Shown: positions 7,898-17,279, numbered from the stretch's first letter. The stretch is 64,000 nt of DNA from an uncultured Erythrobacter sp. (GCA_947502305.1 CANMZA010000001.1:1798001-1862000); one strand, 5' to 3'. The notes: a model not told the origin generated them from the sequence alone. A program made the numbers and translations.

Positions 7898-9649
7898 TTA
7901 CATACGCTGAGCCGCCTCGACGCCCAATACGCGAAGCCCATTGCGAAGAACTTGCCCGATTGCATCGCCAAGGAAAAGCCGTCCTGCGGATAAACCCTTA
8001 TCCTGTTTCATGATGAACCGCTTTTCCAAGTCAGTGTTACCAAGGCTATAGAAGGCGTTAAGGTCCGTCGCGAGGTCATAGAGGTAGAACGCGATCCGGT
8101 GCGGTTCGCGCGCTTTGGCCGCAGATTCCACCTCGCGCGGGAATTGTGCCGCGCGCCGAATCAGGGCGATTTCCTCTGCCCCTAGCTGCGCCAACGCATC
8201 AGATGAGGGCGCGATGCCCTCCTCATCTGCCGCCTTGCGGAGGGTCGATTGGATCCGCGCATGGGCATATTGAACATACCAAACCGGGTTGTCTTTGGAT
8301 GCTTCGACCACTTTGGCGAAGTCAAATTCCATCTGCGCCTCAGGCTTGCGGGTCAGCATAGTGAAGCGCACCACATCCCGGCCCACTTCCTTGATCATAT
8401 CCGCGATAGTGATGAAATTGCCCGAACGTTTGGACATTTTCACCGGCTCCCCGCCGCGCATCAATTGAACCATTTGGACGAGTTTCACGTCAAATGGCAC
8501 GGCATTGCCGCTGCCTTCGGACAGAGCCGCGACCGCCGCTTTGATCCGTTTCACGGTACCCGCATGATCCGCCCCCCAGATATCAATCAGCTCATCGGCA
8601 TTTTGTGCCTTTTGCATGTGATAGGCGAGATCCGCGCCGAAATAAGTCCATGCACCATTTGATTTCTTAATCGGCCGATCTTGGTCATCGCCAAACCGGG
8701 TGGAGCGAAACAGCGGCAATTCCACCGGTTCCCAATCCTCTGGCGGAGCCTTGCCCTTTGGCGCTTCGAGCACACCGTCATAGACAAAGTCATTGGCGCG
8801 CAGCCACTGTTCCGCCTCGTCAGGTTTACCTGCCTCGTGCAGCGCGGCCTCGGAGGAAAAGACATCGTGATGAATGCCAAGCATTGCCAGGTCGGATTTG
8901 ATGAGATCCATCATCCGGGCAACCGCTTCCGTCCGGAAAACCGGCAGCCATTCTTGCTCTGGCGCGGTCTTGAATGTGTCGCCGAGCGAACCAGCCAGTG
9001 ATCCGCCAACCGGGATCAAATAATCGCCGGGATACAGCCCCTCTGGAATATCGCCGATGTCATCACCGAGCGCCTCTCGATAGCGCAAATGCGCAGACCG
9101 AGCGAGAACATCGACCTGCCCGCCAGCATCATTGATATAATATTCGCGGGTCACATCATGCCCGGCAAATTCGAGCAAACTCGCCAGCGCATCGCCCACA
9201 ACCGCGCCCCGGCAATGGCCCATATGCATTGGCCCGGTCGGGTTGGCAGAGACATATTCGACATTCACGCATGTGCCTGACCCCATCACCGAACGGCCAT
9301 AATCGTTCGAGAGACGCGCAATCGTCTGCAATTCATCAATCCACGCCGCTGGATCGAGGCGCAGATTGATAAAGCCCGGCCCGGCGATTTCTGCGCTGGC
9401 AATTCCGTCTTGTGCCTCAAGTTTCGCAGCAATCTGTTCCGCCAAAGCGCGCGGATTGGTTTTCGCAGGCTTGGCCAGCACCATCGCGGCATTTGTCGCC
9501 ATATCCCCATGGGCGGCATCGCGCGGCGGTTCCAACGTCACATTTTTGAACGAGGCATCGGCGGGCAAAACGCCCTCCGCCACCAATTCGGCTAGAACGG
9601 CGTCGACGGTGTCCGCATAAGCGGCATAAATAGTTTTCATATCGGTCAT
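7898..9649 (-). CDS. argS: Arginyl-tRNA synthetase
   Basis: This 583-residue class I synthetase charges tRNA-Arg. Visible are the ArgS N-terminal domain (about 1-110, DAAHGDMATNAAM), the HIGH-type motif PTGPMHMGHCRGA near residue 139, the KMSKRSGN motif near 400 and the anticodon-binding DALR domain ending GLRVLGVEAAQRM. Length is normal. It is the first enzyme gene of the minus-strand run reaching tatC. Confidence 0.97.
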   Translation of the reverse strand: MTDMKTIYAAYADTVDAVLAELVAEGVLPADASFKNVTLEPPRDAAHGDMATNAAMVLAKPAKTNPRALAEQIAAKLEAQDGIASAEIAGPGFINLRLDPAAWIDELQTIARLSNDYGRSVMGSGTCVNVEYVSANPTGPMHMGHCRGAVVGDALASLLEFAGHDVTREYYINDAGGQVDVLARSAHLRYREALGDDIGDIPEGLYPGDYLIPVGGSLAGSLGDTFKTAPEQEWLPVFRTEAVARMMDLIKSDLAMLGIHHDVFSSEAALHEAGKPDEAEQWLRANDFVYDGVLEAPKGKAPPEDWEPVELPLFRSTRFGDDQDRPIKKSNGAWTYFGADLAYHMQKAQNADELIDIWGADHAGTVKRIKAAVAALSEGSGNAVPFDVKLVQMVQLMRGGEPVKMSKRSGNFITIADMIKEVGRDVVRFTMLTRKPEAQMEFDFAKVVEASKDNPVWYVQYAHARIQSTLRKAADEEGIAPSSDALAQLGAEEIALIRRAAQFPREVESAAKAREPHRIAFYLYDLATDLNAFYSLGNTDLEKRFIMKQDKGLSAGRLFLGDAIGQVLRNGLRVLGVEAAQRM

Positions 9650-9779
9650 TTTTGTTTGCGCACGCCCCCGGGCGCGCGACCTCCTCGCTCATGCGGCCCA
9701 ATGGCCGCGTCGCTGCGGGCGGGCGGTCGCTCTTGCGGCTGCTATGCAGCCGTCTGGCGTTCAGCCTGACCCATCATCA
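9650..9779 (-). other. GC-rich intergenic spacer with two strong hairpins
   Basis: The 130-nt gap between the lipoprotein gene and argS contains GCGGCC-CAAT-GGCCGC (9693-9708), flanked by outer arms GCGACC/GGTCGC (9676-9681 and 9725-9730), and CGGCTGC-TAT-GCAGCCG (9736-9752). Neither hairpin has a T-run, so these are not standard terminators. They could be an intergenic repeat or an argS leader structure. Confidence 0.55.
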
Positions 9780-10457
9780 TTATCTCGTGGCGTTATACGC
9801 CAATTGCTCTTCGCTCAGTTGGAAGCCCACCAGCATTTCGAAACGGGTGCGCGCGATTGCGGCGCGCACTTCTGGGTTGGCCAGCGGGTCGAGCGCTGCT
9901 TCGGGATCGCCAGCGCGGCGTCGGCGCGTGATACGCTCTCGAATATCTTCCGGCAAAGACGCCGCAGCGCGGTCCACGAAAGAACCCGCCTTGGCGGTAG
10001 TTTCCGCGCGTTCCTGACCGTCCGCGAAAGTCAGTGTGACCTCCCCCACACGTTTGGTCACCACCGCGCTGCCGCCTTGCAGGACGGTTACGAAATAAGG
10101 CAGCGTCACGGTGCGCGCACCGCGAACATCGCTGCGCCGGGCGCGAATGTCGAAAGTCGCTTCGGAATAGACGCGCTCTTCTCCATCATCGCAGGTGGAG
10201 CGCAAGTTGGTCATGGAGGCCGATACGTCGAGGCTGGCGGTGCTGGTATCGCCAGCACTGCGGAATGTCGTCACATCGCCGGTGTAATTGGGAATGCCAA
10301 CCGCCGGGCACGATGTCAGAACCGACGTAATGCCGACGCCCTGATCAACAACCAATGCGCCTTCTTGGCTACAAGCGCCAAGGGCCGCGACCATGGCCAG
10401 CGCCGAGAAAGCTCTGAGGCCCGCGTTTCGGGTCGAGGCAGAAGTGCGAAGCGTCAT
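9780..10457 (-). CDS. Predicted lipoprotein of unknown function
   Basis: This 225-residue protein has a signal peptide with a lipobox ending ALGAC, so the mature protein should begin at that Cys and be lipid-anchored to a membrane. The middle part reads as alternating beta-strand sequence (SLDVSASMTNLRSTC, TVTLPYFVTVL), and a second pair of Cys is spaced through it. The last 60 residues are helical and charged. I do not recognise the family. It is divergent from ispH and lies upstream of argS on the same strand. Confidence 0.8.
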   Translation of the reverse strand: MTLRTSASTRNAGLRAFSALAMVAALGACSQEGALVVDQGVGITSVLTSCPAVGIPNYTGDVTTFRSAGDTSTASLDVSASMTNLRSTCDDGEERVYSEATFDIRARRSDVRGARTVTLPYFVTVLQGGSAVVTKRVGEVTLTFADGQERAETTAKAGSFVDRAAASLPEDIRERITRRRRAGDPEAALDPLANPEVRAAIARTRFEMLVGFQLSEEQLAYNATR

Positions 10458-10535
10458 TTAAAGAAAACTCTCGATTTGTGTATCCAGTCGATCCCGCCCT
10501 AGCGAGACGCGCAGCAAAGCGCTAGAGCAAGCCGT

Positions 10536-11528
10536 ATGAACGCGCCCTTTCAAGAATCCGCCCCATCCGAAAAGACCGCAAATGATGCGGAGGCACAGCC
10601 GCTCAATCTGCTAATCGCGGCCCCACGCGGCTTTTGCGCCGGTGTGGACCGTGCGATTGAAATCGTTGAAAAATCGCTCGAGCGGTATGGCGCACCGGTC
10701 TATGTTCGGCATGAAATCGTCCACAACAAATATGTCGTCGAAGGGTTGAAGGCGAAAGGCGCGATTTTCGTCAAGGAACTCGACGAAGTGCCCGGCGATG
10801 CCCCGGTGGTGTTCAGCGCGCATGGCGTGCCCAAAGCGGTCCCTGCCGAAGCAGAGCGGCGCAATATGATCTATCTCGATGCGACCTGCCCACTGGTTTC
10901 AAAAGTTCACCGTCAAGCGGAACGGCAATTGGAAAAAGGGCGGCACATCATCTTTATCGGCCACGAGGGCCATCCCGAAGTGATCGGCACAATGGGCCAA
11001 GTGGAACCGGGTCAGATGACTTTGGTGGAGAATATCGAGGATGTCGACAAACTCCCCTTCGATGCCGATGAACCGCTCGCTTACCTCACTCAGACAACAT
11101 TGTCGGTCGATGACACGCGCGAAGTGATCAATGCCCTCGAATGGCGTTACCCCAATATTCGCGGACCGAAGGCGGAGGATATTTGTTACGCCACATCCAA
11201 CCGACAGGCGGCGGTGAAGGAATTGGCGCGCGATTGTGATCTCGTCATTGTCGTGGGCGCGCCCAACAGTTCCAATTCCCTGCGATTGGTCGAGGTTGCA
11301 GAGCGGCTGGGCACGCCGGGTAAATTGATCCAGCGGGCCGAAGAAATCGATCCCGAATGGCTCAATGGCGTCGGCACGATTGGCCTCACTGCTGGAGCGT
11401 CTGCGCCAGAAATTCTGGTTCGCGAAGTGGTCGATGCGCTGGCGAAACTGCGCCCGATCCATGAAAAAACCATCACGGCAGCGGAAGAGAAAATGGTCTT
11501 CAAATTGCCGCGTCAGCTGACCGAATAA
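10536..11528 (+). CDS. ispH: 4-hydroxy-3-methylbut-2-enyl diphosphate reductase
   Basis: This 330-residue iron-sulfur enzyme catalyses the last step of the MEP isoprenoid pathway, giving IPP and DMAPP. The three cluster-ligand Cys are in PRGFCAGV (Cys34), [11 protein letters not shown] and [11 protein letters not shown]. The SAHGVP and TAGASAPE substrate motifs are also intact. It begins an apparent operon with thrB (19-nt gap) and rnhA. Confidence 0.97.
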   Translation: MNAPFQESAPSEKTANDAEAQPLNLLIAAPRGFCAGVDRAIEIVEKSLERYGAPVYVRHEIVHNKYVVEGLKAKGAIFVKELDEVPGDAPVVFSAHGVPKAVPAEAERRNMIYLDATCPLVSKVHRQAERQLEKGRHIIFIGHEGHPEVIGTMGQVEPGQMTLVENIEDVDKLPFDADEPLAYLTQTTLSVDDTREVINALEWRYPNIRGPKAEDICYATSNRQAAVKELARDCDLVIVVGAPNSSNSLRLVEVAERLGTPGKLIQRAEEIDPEWLNGVGTIGLTAGASAPEILVREVVDALAKLRPIHEKTITAAEEKMVFKLPRQLTE

Positions 11529-11547
11529 GGCCAAGGGCGCCCAAAAT

Positions 11548-12543
11548 ATGGCGGTTTACACGCATCTTGGTGCCGAAGAATTGGCCGATTTGATCGCGCA
11601 ATATGATGTCGGCACGTTGGTGTCGGCAAAAGGAATTGCGGAAGGCGTCTCCAATTCCAACTGGTTGATCGATACGACAGGAGCCGCCAGCGACTCAGAT
11701 CGCGAAGCGAATGGCGATAGCGCCCGCTACATTCTCACCATGTATGAACGGCGCATCGAATTGGCCGATCTGCCCTATTTCCTCGGCCTGCTTGATCATT
11801 TGTCGGCCAAAGACTGCCCCGTTCCGCGCACAATTCATGACCGGGACGGCGCGGCGTTTCGGATGGTCGGCGGAAAGGCGGTCGCGCTCATCGAATTTTT
11901 GCCGGGCGTATCCCCAACAAAACCGGACCCAACGCAAGCCTTCGCGGTTGGCGAGGTTCTGGCGCGATTGCATGCCGCAAGCAGAGATTACCCGCTAAGC
12001 CGCGCCAACACGATGGGATTTGCAGACAATCTGGCTCTGCTGGAGAAATGCGGCACCGCTGGACTGGCCTCGATCCATCCTAATCTGCCCGGCATATTGG
12101 ATGCGGCGCGTGCGGCGGCGGCGATGGATTTGAGCACCCTGCCGCAGGCGCAAATCCATGCCGATTTGTTTCCCGACAATGTCCTGATGCTTGATCATAA
12201 AGTCACCGGGCTGATCGATTTCTATTTTGCTTGCACCGGAGCAATGGCGCTCGATCTGGCGGTCACCCATGCCGCATGGGGGTTTGACCCGGCTACCAAT
12301 CAGTATGACGCAGAATGCGGTGCGGCGGTTTTGCGCGGATATGAAAGCATCCGCAGGCTGACTGAAGCAGAGCGCGCTGCTTTGCCCGGCATCGCCAAAG
12401 GGGCCGCTTTGCGCTTCGTCGCCAGCCGTGCGGAGGACTGGCTCGACACGCCAGACGACGCGCTGGTCACACGCAAGGACCCAATGCAATTCGTCTCACG
12501 GTGGCACTTTTACGATGAATTTGGCGCAAGTCTCTTTGCCTGA
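11548..12543 (+). CDS. thrB: Homoserine kinase (choline-kinase-like fold)
   Basis: This 331-residue protein is of the aminoglycoside-phosphotransferase/choline-kinase type rather than the GHMP type of E. coli. This is the usual ThrB of alphaproteobacteria. The catalytic HADLFPDN loop starts at His204, and LIDFYFACTG supplies the Mg-binding Asp. It phosphorylates homoserine in threonine synthesis. It is packed between ispH and rnhA, an arrangement I recall from other sphingomonads. Confidence 0.93.
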   Translation: MAVYTHLGAEELADLIAQYDVGTLVSAKGIAEGVSNSNWLIDTTGAASDSDREANGDSARYILTMYERRIELADLPYFLGLLDHLSAKDCPVPRTIHDRDGAAFRMVGGKAVALIEFLPGVSPTKPDPTQAFAVGEVLARLHAASRDYPLSRANTMGFADNLALLEKCGTAGLASIHPNLPGILDAARAAAAMDLSTLPQAQIHADLFPDNVLMLDHKVTGLIDFYFACTGAMALDLAVTHAAWGFDPATNQYDAECGAAVLRGYESIRRLTEAERAALPGIAKGAALRFVASRAEDWLDTPDDALVTRKDPMQFVSRWHFYDEFGASLFA

Positions 12544-12571
12544 GGCGCTCAATTGGGCATGGACATAGGCT

Positions 12572-13015
12572 ATGAAACAGGTTGAAATTTACACTGACGG
12601 CGCGTGCAAGGGCAATCCCGGACCCGGCGGCTGGGGCGCTTTGTTGCGGATGGGCGGCCATGAGAAAGAGCTGGCCGGGGCAGAGGCGGACACCACCAAC
12701 AACCGAATGGAATTAACCGCCGCGATTCAAGGGCTGAACGCCTTGATCGAGCCGTGCAAAGTCGATCTGTATTCCGATAGCAAATATGTGCTCGATGGGA
12801 TGACAAAATGGGTTGAGGGCTGGAAACGCCGGGGCTGGGTCAATGCCAGCAAGAAGCCCGTGCGCAATTCGGACCTTTGGCATGACTTGATCGATGTTTC
12901 TGCAAAGCATGACGTGTCATGGCATTGGGTCAAGGGGCATTCGGGCCACCCTGACAATGACCGGGTGGACAAATTGGCCAGCGACGAGGCCGACCGGATC
13001 GCAGCCGAAGCGTAA
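12572..13015 (+). CDS. rnhA: Ribonuclease HI
   Basis: This 147-residue enzyme cleaves the RNA strand of RNA-DNA hybrids. All four carboxylates are present: Asp9 ([13 protein letters not shown]), Glu47 (NNRMEL), Asp69 (LYSDSKYV) and Asp133 (NDRVDKLA). The [12 protein letters not shown] loop with its catalytic His is present too. It is the last gene of the ispH-thrB-rnhA unit. Confidence 0.97.
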   Translation: MKQVEIYTDGACKGNPGPGGWGALLRMGGHEKELAGAEADTTNNRMELTAAIQGLNALIEPCKVDLYSDSKYVLDGMTKWVEGWKRRGWVNASKKPVRNSDLWHDLIDVSAKHDVSWHWVKGHSGHPDNDRVDKLASDEADRIAAEA

Positions 13016-13026
13016 TCCAAAATACA

Positions 13027-13060
13027 AAACGGGCGCGCTGACTATCCAGCACGCCCGTTT
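13027..13060. terminator. Bidirectional terminator between rnhA and the DUF1508 gene
   Basis: AAACGGGCG pairs with CGCCCGTTT, with an inner GCTG/CAGC stem. The A and T flanks make it usable from both of the convergent genes. Confidence 0.75.
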
Positions 13061-13083
13061 CAAAACTTGGCTAAACTACGTGT

Positions 13084-13260
13084 TTAGCTGTTGTCTTCTG
13101 TCGGCGCGCCTGGGCCGTTTTTCTGGATCGATGCGATCGCATTTTTCGCGCTATCCTTGCTGGAATAGCCTTGGGTCGAGAACATCACTTCAGAATTGTA
13201 GCTGAAGCGGACGCGATATTCGCCGGCTTTGTCTTTATAAATTTCGAACTTGTGAGCCAT
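13084..13260 (-). CDS. DUF1508 (YegP-like) small protein
   Basis: A 58-residue protein, MAHKFEIYKDKAGEYRVRFS onward, with one copy of the DUF1508 fold. Typical members start with FEIYKDKAGEYRWRL and carry a GYSSKxSAKNAIxSIxKN end, which is clearly seen here. E. coli YegP has two copies. The biochemical role is not established. The ribosome binding site AGGGAGG lies 6 nt before the ATG. It faces rnhA across a shared terminator and precedes the FAD oxidase gene on the same strand. Confidence 0.88.
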   Translation of the reverse strand: MAHKFEIYKDKAGEYRVRFSYNSEVMFSTQGYSSKDSAKNAIASIQKNGPGAPTEDNS

Positions 13261-13323
13261 GTCGGCCTCCCTCTTACGTGGTGTTAAATCTGAGATGTAT
13301 CTTACAGACTAAGTCGCCAATGA

Positions 13324-14448
13324 CTAGCCCGCCTGCCGCGCTTTCTCTTTGAAAAACCGGGCTGGGGCGTAATTTGATGTATCTATTCCGTTCGTCAGCG
13401 CGTCTTGCCCCTGCCCCAGCATGATTTGCGCGCCCAATCGCGCGGCGGCTGGCGCGGTTTGAATTCCAAATCCGCCTTGCCCAGCAAACCAAATAAACCC
13501 CGGCACCTGCGGATCGGGTCCATAAACCGGCAAACGATCAGGCGCGAAACTTCTTAGCCCCGCCCAGCGCCGCTCCACCGCTTCGATTCGCCAATTGGTT
13601 ACGCTTTCAAAACGATCAATCGCGCGCGCCACATCAATTTCTTCGGGTGCAGCATCGCATGGCGGGCTGGGGATTTCATCATGCGGGCTGAGCCACAATC
13701 GGCCATTGTCCGATTTAAAATAGAAACCGCCGGAAATGTCGAGCACAAGCGGCAAATCATGAGGTGCCGCCGGGCTAACGCGCAATTGCGCAACCGTCCG
13801 GCGCATCGGCGCAATGCCCAAAGGCGCCGCCCCGGCCAAGCCGCCAATCATATCCGCCCACGCGCCCGCAGCATTGACAATTTGCGTCGCCCGGTAGGTG
13901 TCCCCCGCTTTAGTTGTAATAGACCAGCCGTCCGGCTCACGTTCCAACGCGGTCACCGATGCGCGGCAGATAAGATCCGCGCCGCTTTGCTTAAGCGATC
14001 TGAGATAATGTTGGTGAAGCCCCGCAACGTCGATATCTGCGCACGCGGCCTCCCAAATCGCATCGCTCCATTCTTCACGGATCTGCGGGATGCGCGCGGC
14101 AAGTCCCTCTTGCCCCAAGCGCTCAATCGACACGCCTGTGCCGCTAAAGCGCTCCAAAAATTCGTCCATCGCCGCTTTGTCTTCGCGTCGTCCGATATAA
14201 AGCGCGCCGCGCTCCTTCAGGAAACCGCCCTCTCGCAAATAATCGCCCGAGGCTAAAGTCAGCGGAACGACGCCCGGCCCGCCGTAACATTCCTCCCAAA
14301 ACGCCGCCGAACGGCCGGTCGCGTGATAGCCGGGCCTATCCTCGCCCTCCAGCACAAGCACGCGCGCAAAGGGTGCGAGTTCAGCCGCCAGACTGGCGCC
14401 TGCCATCCCGCCGCCGATAATCGCAAAGTCGTAAAGCGCCGTGGTCAT
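13324..14448 (-). CDS. FAD-dependent oxidoreductase, D-amino-acid oxidase/glycine oxidase family
   Basis: This 374-residue flavoprotein has the dinucleotide-binding motif AIIGGGMAGASLAAELA at about residues 9-25, then an acidic strand end VLEGEDRPG. The C-terminal motif FIWFAGQGGFGIQTAPAAARL is the second FAD contact. The overall plan matches the DAO superfamily, which oxidises amines or alpha-amino or hydroxy acids. The substrate cannot be assigned. Its ATG overlaps the stop of the alpha/beta hydrolase gene by 4 nt, so the pair is probably co-translated. Confidence 0.9.
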   Translation of the reverse strand: MTTALYDFAIIGGGMAGASLAAELAPFARVLVLEGEDRPGYHATGRSAAFWEECYGGPGVVPLTLASGDYLREGGFLKERGALYIGRREDKAAMDEFLERFSGTGVSIERLGQEGLAARIPQIREEWSDAIWEAACADIDVAGLHQHYLRSLKQSGADLICRASVTALEREPDGWSITTKAGDTYRATQIVNAAGAWADMIGGLAGAAPLGIAPMRRTVAQLRVSPAAPHDLPLVLDISGGFYFKSDNGRLWLSPHDEIPSPPCDAAPEEIDVARAIDRFESVTNWRIEAVERRWAGLRSFAPDRLPVYGPDPQVPGFIWFAGQGGFGIQTAPAAARLGAQIMLGQGQDALTNGIDTSNYAPARFFKEKARQAG

Positions 14449-15545
14449 TGCGCCTTATTTGCCGCGCTTGGTGCGACCTCATCCAGAAATGCCGCGATTC
14501 CGTCCATCACTGCACCGCGAACCTCATCAACCTCGCGCAGAATTTCGTGGTGAGCCTCTTCGCCAAACTCCATCAATCTTCCCTTTGGCAAACGCTGCGC
14601 CCCGCGCACATTCGCGGCGTGGCTGACGAGTTTATCCGATGAGGTTGATACGATCAGCACCGGGACCACCACCGCCTCCAGCGCGCCCGGCGCCTCCAGC
14701 ACCTTCCATGATGCATAGGCTCGCTCAACCCAGTGCCAGCTCGCCGGGCCCATCACCAATTCCGGACGGGCATCGCGCCACCACCCTTCATCGGCATAGC
14801 GATCCAAATCATGCGTCAACAATTCCGCACGGCCAGCAGGCAATTCGCCCGGCTTCTCGCTCCATTTCCACGCTTGACGCAAAGGATCACCGATCGCCGT
14901 CATCAATTTTGCCACGCCATGCAGCAATGCAAGAGGCAATGGCGGGCCATTCATTCCCAGCATCGGCGCGCTTAAGAAAACAGCATCAGGCGCAAATTCT
15001 CCACTCAACTTTCCGTCGACCAGCGCGCGCATAATCAAATGCCCGCCCATCGAATGGCCCGACAATATATGGGGCCCCGGTGTTTCAGCGACCCAATCGC
15101 GCCAGAGACCGGCCAAATCATCGGTCCAGGTCGAAAAATCATCAATATGCCCCGTGACCGCATCGCCAGCCAGCCTCCCTGAGCCAGCCTGACCGCGCCA
15201 ATCCGCCGCCGTCACCCGCCAACCATCGCGGTGCCATTCTTCTAGGCTTTCGAGATATTTTTCATAATTGTCGCCGCGCCCCGGCATAAACAGGATCGAG
15301 CCGCGCGCGCCTTTTTCAGCATTGCCCGCCCCACTGCAATTTGAACTGGGCCAATCAATCCTGCGCAAGACATGGCCATCGGCGGCCACCCACGTGCTTT
15401 CCCTTGCATCGGTGGGAATCGCGCGGCGGTCGATTGGCTCGCGCTCTGTCCCCGACGGGGCAGTGGTTTGATTGAGGTTGCTAATGAGGAGCCTCCGAAC
15501 TTGGTTACTATTTGGTAAGCACTCGCCTGTAGCACCCCGGCACAT
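14445..15545 (-). CDS. Alpha/beta hydrolase, lysophospholipase/monoacylglycerol lipase-like
   Basis: This is a serine hydrolase of up to 366 residues. The nucleophile elbow GHSMGGH is near residue 164, the oxyanion region FMPGRGDNYEKY near 90, the acid in VSTSSDKLVS and the His in EEAHHEIL. The layout fits the Hydrolase_4/lysophospholipase group. The first 30 residues are poorly conserved-looking and the start is uncertain: ATG at 15545, or a GTG about 52 codons in with an AGGGAA ahead of it. It is divergent from cpaA. Confidence 0.85.
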   Translation of the reverse strand: MCRGATGECLPNSNQVRRLLISNLNQTTAPSGTEREPIDRRAIPTDARESTWVAADGHVLRRIDWPSSNCSGAGNAEKGARGSILFMPGRGDNYEKYLESLEEWHRDGWRVTAADWRGQAGSGRLAGDAVTGHIDDFSTWTDDLAGLWRDWVAETPGPHILSGHSMGGHLIMRALVDGKLSGEFAPDAVFLSAPMLGMNGPPLPLALLHGVAKLMTAIGDPLRQAWKWSEKPGELPAGRAELLTHDLDRYADEGWWRDARPELVMGPASWHWVERAYASWKVLEAPGALEAVVVPVLIVSTSSDKLVSHAANVRGAQRLPKGRLMEFGEEAHHEILREVDEVRGAVMDGIAAFLDEVAPSAANKAQ

Positions 15546-15606
15546 GAAAAGACGCGGCGGAAAATTCCGCTTGCACCGTTTTCACCAAACACTGCGCGGG
15601 GCCCAA

Positions 15607-16086
15607 ATGCTGATGACTTCCATCCAATACGGACTGCTGATTGCCTTGGCAATTGCGCTGATCTTTGCCGCCGTGACCGATATACAGCGGCGCCAGATCG
15701 ACAATTGGCTCAATGGCGCAATCGTTATCGCGGCGCCCGTTTTCTGGTGGTCCAGCGGCCTTTCTTTGTGGCCCGATGTGGCCATTCAACTTGGCATTGC
15801 CGCCCTTGCCTTCGCGTTTTTCGCCGGATTGTTTGCGTTGCGCTTGATGGGCGGCGGCGACGTTAAATTGCTGACGGCGCTGGCCTTGTGGATTGAACCC
15901 AATGCCTTTTTGCAATTGCTTTTGATCATGGCTCTGGCCGGCGGCGCGCTGACCATCGTGATGGGCGCCTATCATTTCCTTCAACAAGAAAAAGAGCGCC
16001 TCGCAATTCCTTACGGCGTTGCGATCGCCTTCGGGGCGCTGTGGGTGCTTTTTCCCAAACTTATTGCCGTTCCGGCATTTGCTTGA
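15607..16086 (+). CDS. cpaA: Prepilin peptidase CpaA/TadV
   Basis: This 159-residue membrane protein matures Flp-type prepilins for the Tad pilus. The two catalytic aspartates are seen in AVTDIQRRQIDN and in the GGGDVKLL motif (GxGD signature). It is the short form lacking the N-methylation domain, as usual for Tad systems. The frame stays open back to 15472, but 15607 gives a start directly before the first membrane helix. It is the first gene of the pilus locus in the window, and no flp pilin gene precedes it. Confidence 0.9.
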   Translation: MLMTSIQYGLLIALAIALIFAAVTDIQRRQIDNWLNGAIVIAAPVFWWSSGLSLWPDVAIQLGIAALAFAFFAGLFALRLMGGGDVKLLTALALWIEPNAFLQLLLIMALAGGALTIVMGAYHFLQQEKERLAIPYGVAIAFGALWVLFPKLIAVPAFA

Positions 16087-16105
16087 GGTCCGGCGTGAAC
16101 CCGAT

Positions 16106-16128
16106 CTTAACCAATTCGGACTTAACCA
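16106..16128 (+). promoter_or_regulatory. Tandem CtrA-like half sites upstream of cpaB
   Basis: CTTAACCA occurs twice, at 16106-16113 and 16121-16128, 15 nt apart. TTAACCAT is the half-site of CtrA, the cell-cycle regulator that controls pilus genes in Caulobacter. The spacing (TTAA-N11-TTAA) is not the classical N7, so this is suggestive only. Confidence 0.4.
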
Positions 16129-16184
16129 CTGCAACCATACAAGCCCGAAATCTCTCGGGTCCGACATTAGGGGGCTGATTAGCC

Positions 16185-17279
16185 ATGGATAGGAAGAAAC
16201 TGGTTCTGCTGCTTGGTGCGCTTGTCGTAGCGATTGGCAGTGCGTTCCTTGCTCGTAGTATGTTTGCCGGCGACGGCGCACCGGCCGCACAGGCCGCCGC
16301 ACCAGAGCCGCAAGGCCCCAAAGTGCTGGTCGCGAACCGCGCCTTGCCAGTGGGCACAATCATCACCGCAGACGCGATGGGTTATCAAGAATGGCCCGAA
16401 GAGCTGGTGCAGGACGCCTATTTCATCGAAGGCGAAGCCGACATGAGCGGCTTGCTGGGCACCGTTGTTCGTTTCCCGGTTACCGCGGGTGAGCCTGTTA
16501 CACAGGGTTCACTGGTTAGCCCGGGCGACCGAGGGTTTCTCGCCGCGGCGCTTGGCCCTGGCATGCGCGCCGTCACGGTGCCTGTGTCTGCCAAAACCGG
16601 CGTTGCTGGCTTTGTCTTCCCGGGTGACCGCGTTGACATGGTGCTGACGCAAACCGTCGAAGGCGAAGGCCGCCCGCTTAAGGCTGCTGAAACTGTGCTG
16701 CGCAATCTGCGCGTGCTCGCCACCGACCAAACCACCGAGCAGGTATCCGACGAAGAAGGTAAGACAATCGTTCGCGCCTTCCGCACGGTTACTCTCGAAG
16801 TGACACCGGAAATCGCGGAAAAAGTCGCCGTGGCACAAACCATCGGTCAGTTGACCTTGGTTCTGCGTTCGATCGCCGACAATCAGGCCGAATTGGAACG
16901 CGCCATCGCCGCAGGTGACGTCCGCATCCCAGAAGGTGCCAGCGCCGAAGAAGAAGAGCGCATCTTGCGCAACGCCATGGGCCAACCGGTCGATAGCGGT
17001 TCTACCTTCTCAACCGGCGGCGACGTATCACGTTTCCAACGCCGCAACCCACCAGCGCAGGATGACGGCAATCGCCGCGCAGCCCGCGCCACACCGCCAT
17101 CACCGGGCGTGCCAGCACGCGCTGCAGGGTCGCCGGTTAACACCGGTCCAACGGTCCGCGTGACCCGCGGCAAGGCCACCACAGAAGTGCCAGTGGGCGG
17201 ATCTTTCAGCACAGCAACTGCGCGCGGCGCAGGCCAGGTTAGCGACACTGTCGCCGCACCCGGAATGATTGTCCGCTGA
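16185..17279 (+). CDS. cpaB: Flp/Tad pilus assembly protein CpaB (RcpC)
   Basis: This 364-residue inner-membrane-anchored protein has an N-terminal helix (about 6-25) and then a SAF domain (VLVANRALPVGTIITADAM, about 46-65) as in CpaB/RcpC. The RcpC domain (RAVTVPVSAKTGVAGFVFPGDRVDM) follows. The last 100 residues are Pro/Arg/Thr-rich and probably disordered. CpaB is needed for assembly of the secretin channel in the periplasm. A GGGGG ribosome binding sequence precedes the ATG. Confidence 0.93.
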   Translation: MDRKKLVLLLGALVVAIGSAFLARSMFAGDGAPAAQAAAPEPQGPKVLVANRALPVGTIITADAMGYQEWPEELVQDAYFIEGEADMSGLLGTVVRFPVTAGEPVTQGSLVSPGDRGFLAAALGPGMRAVTVPVSAKTGVAGFVFPGDRVDMVLTQTVEGEGRPLKAAETVLRNLRVLATDQTTEQVSDEEGKTIVRAFRTVTLEVTPEIAEKVAVAQTIGQLTLVLRSIADNQAELERAIAAGDVRIPEGASAEEEERILRNAMGQPVDSGSTFSTGGDVSRFQRRNPPAQDDGNRRAARATPPSPGVPARAAGSPVNTGPTVRVTRGKATTEVPVGGSFSTATARGAGQVSDTVAAPGMIVR

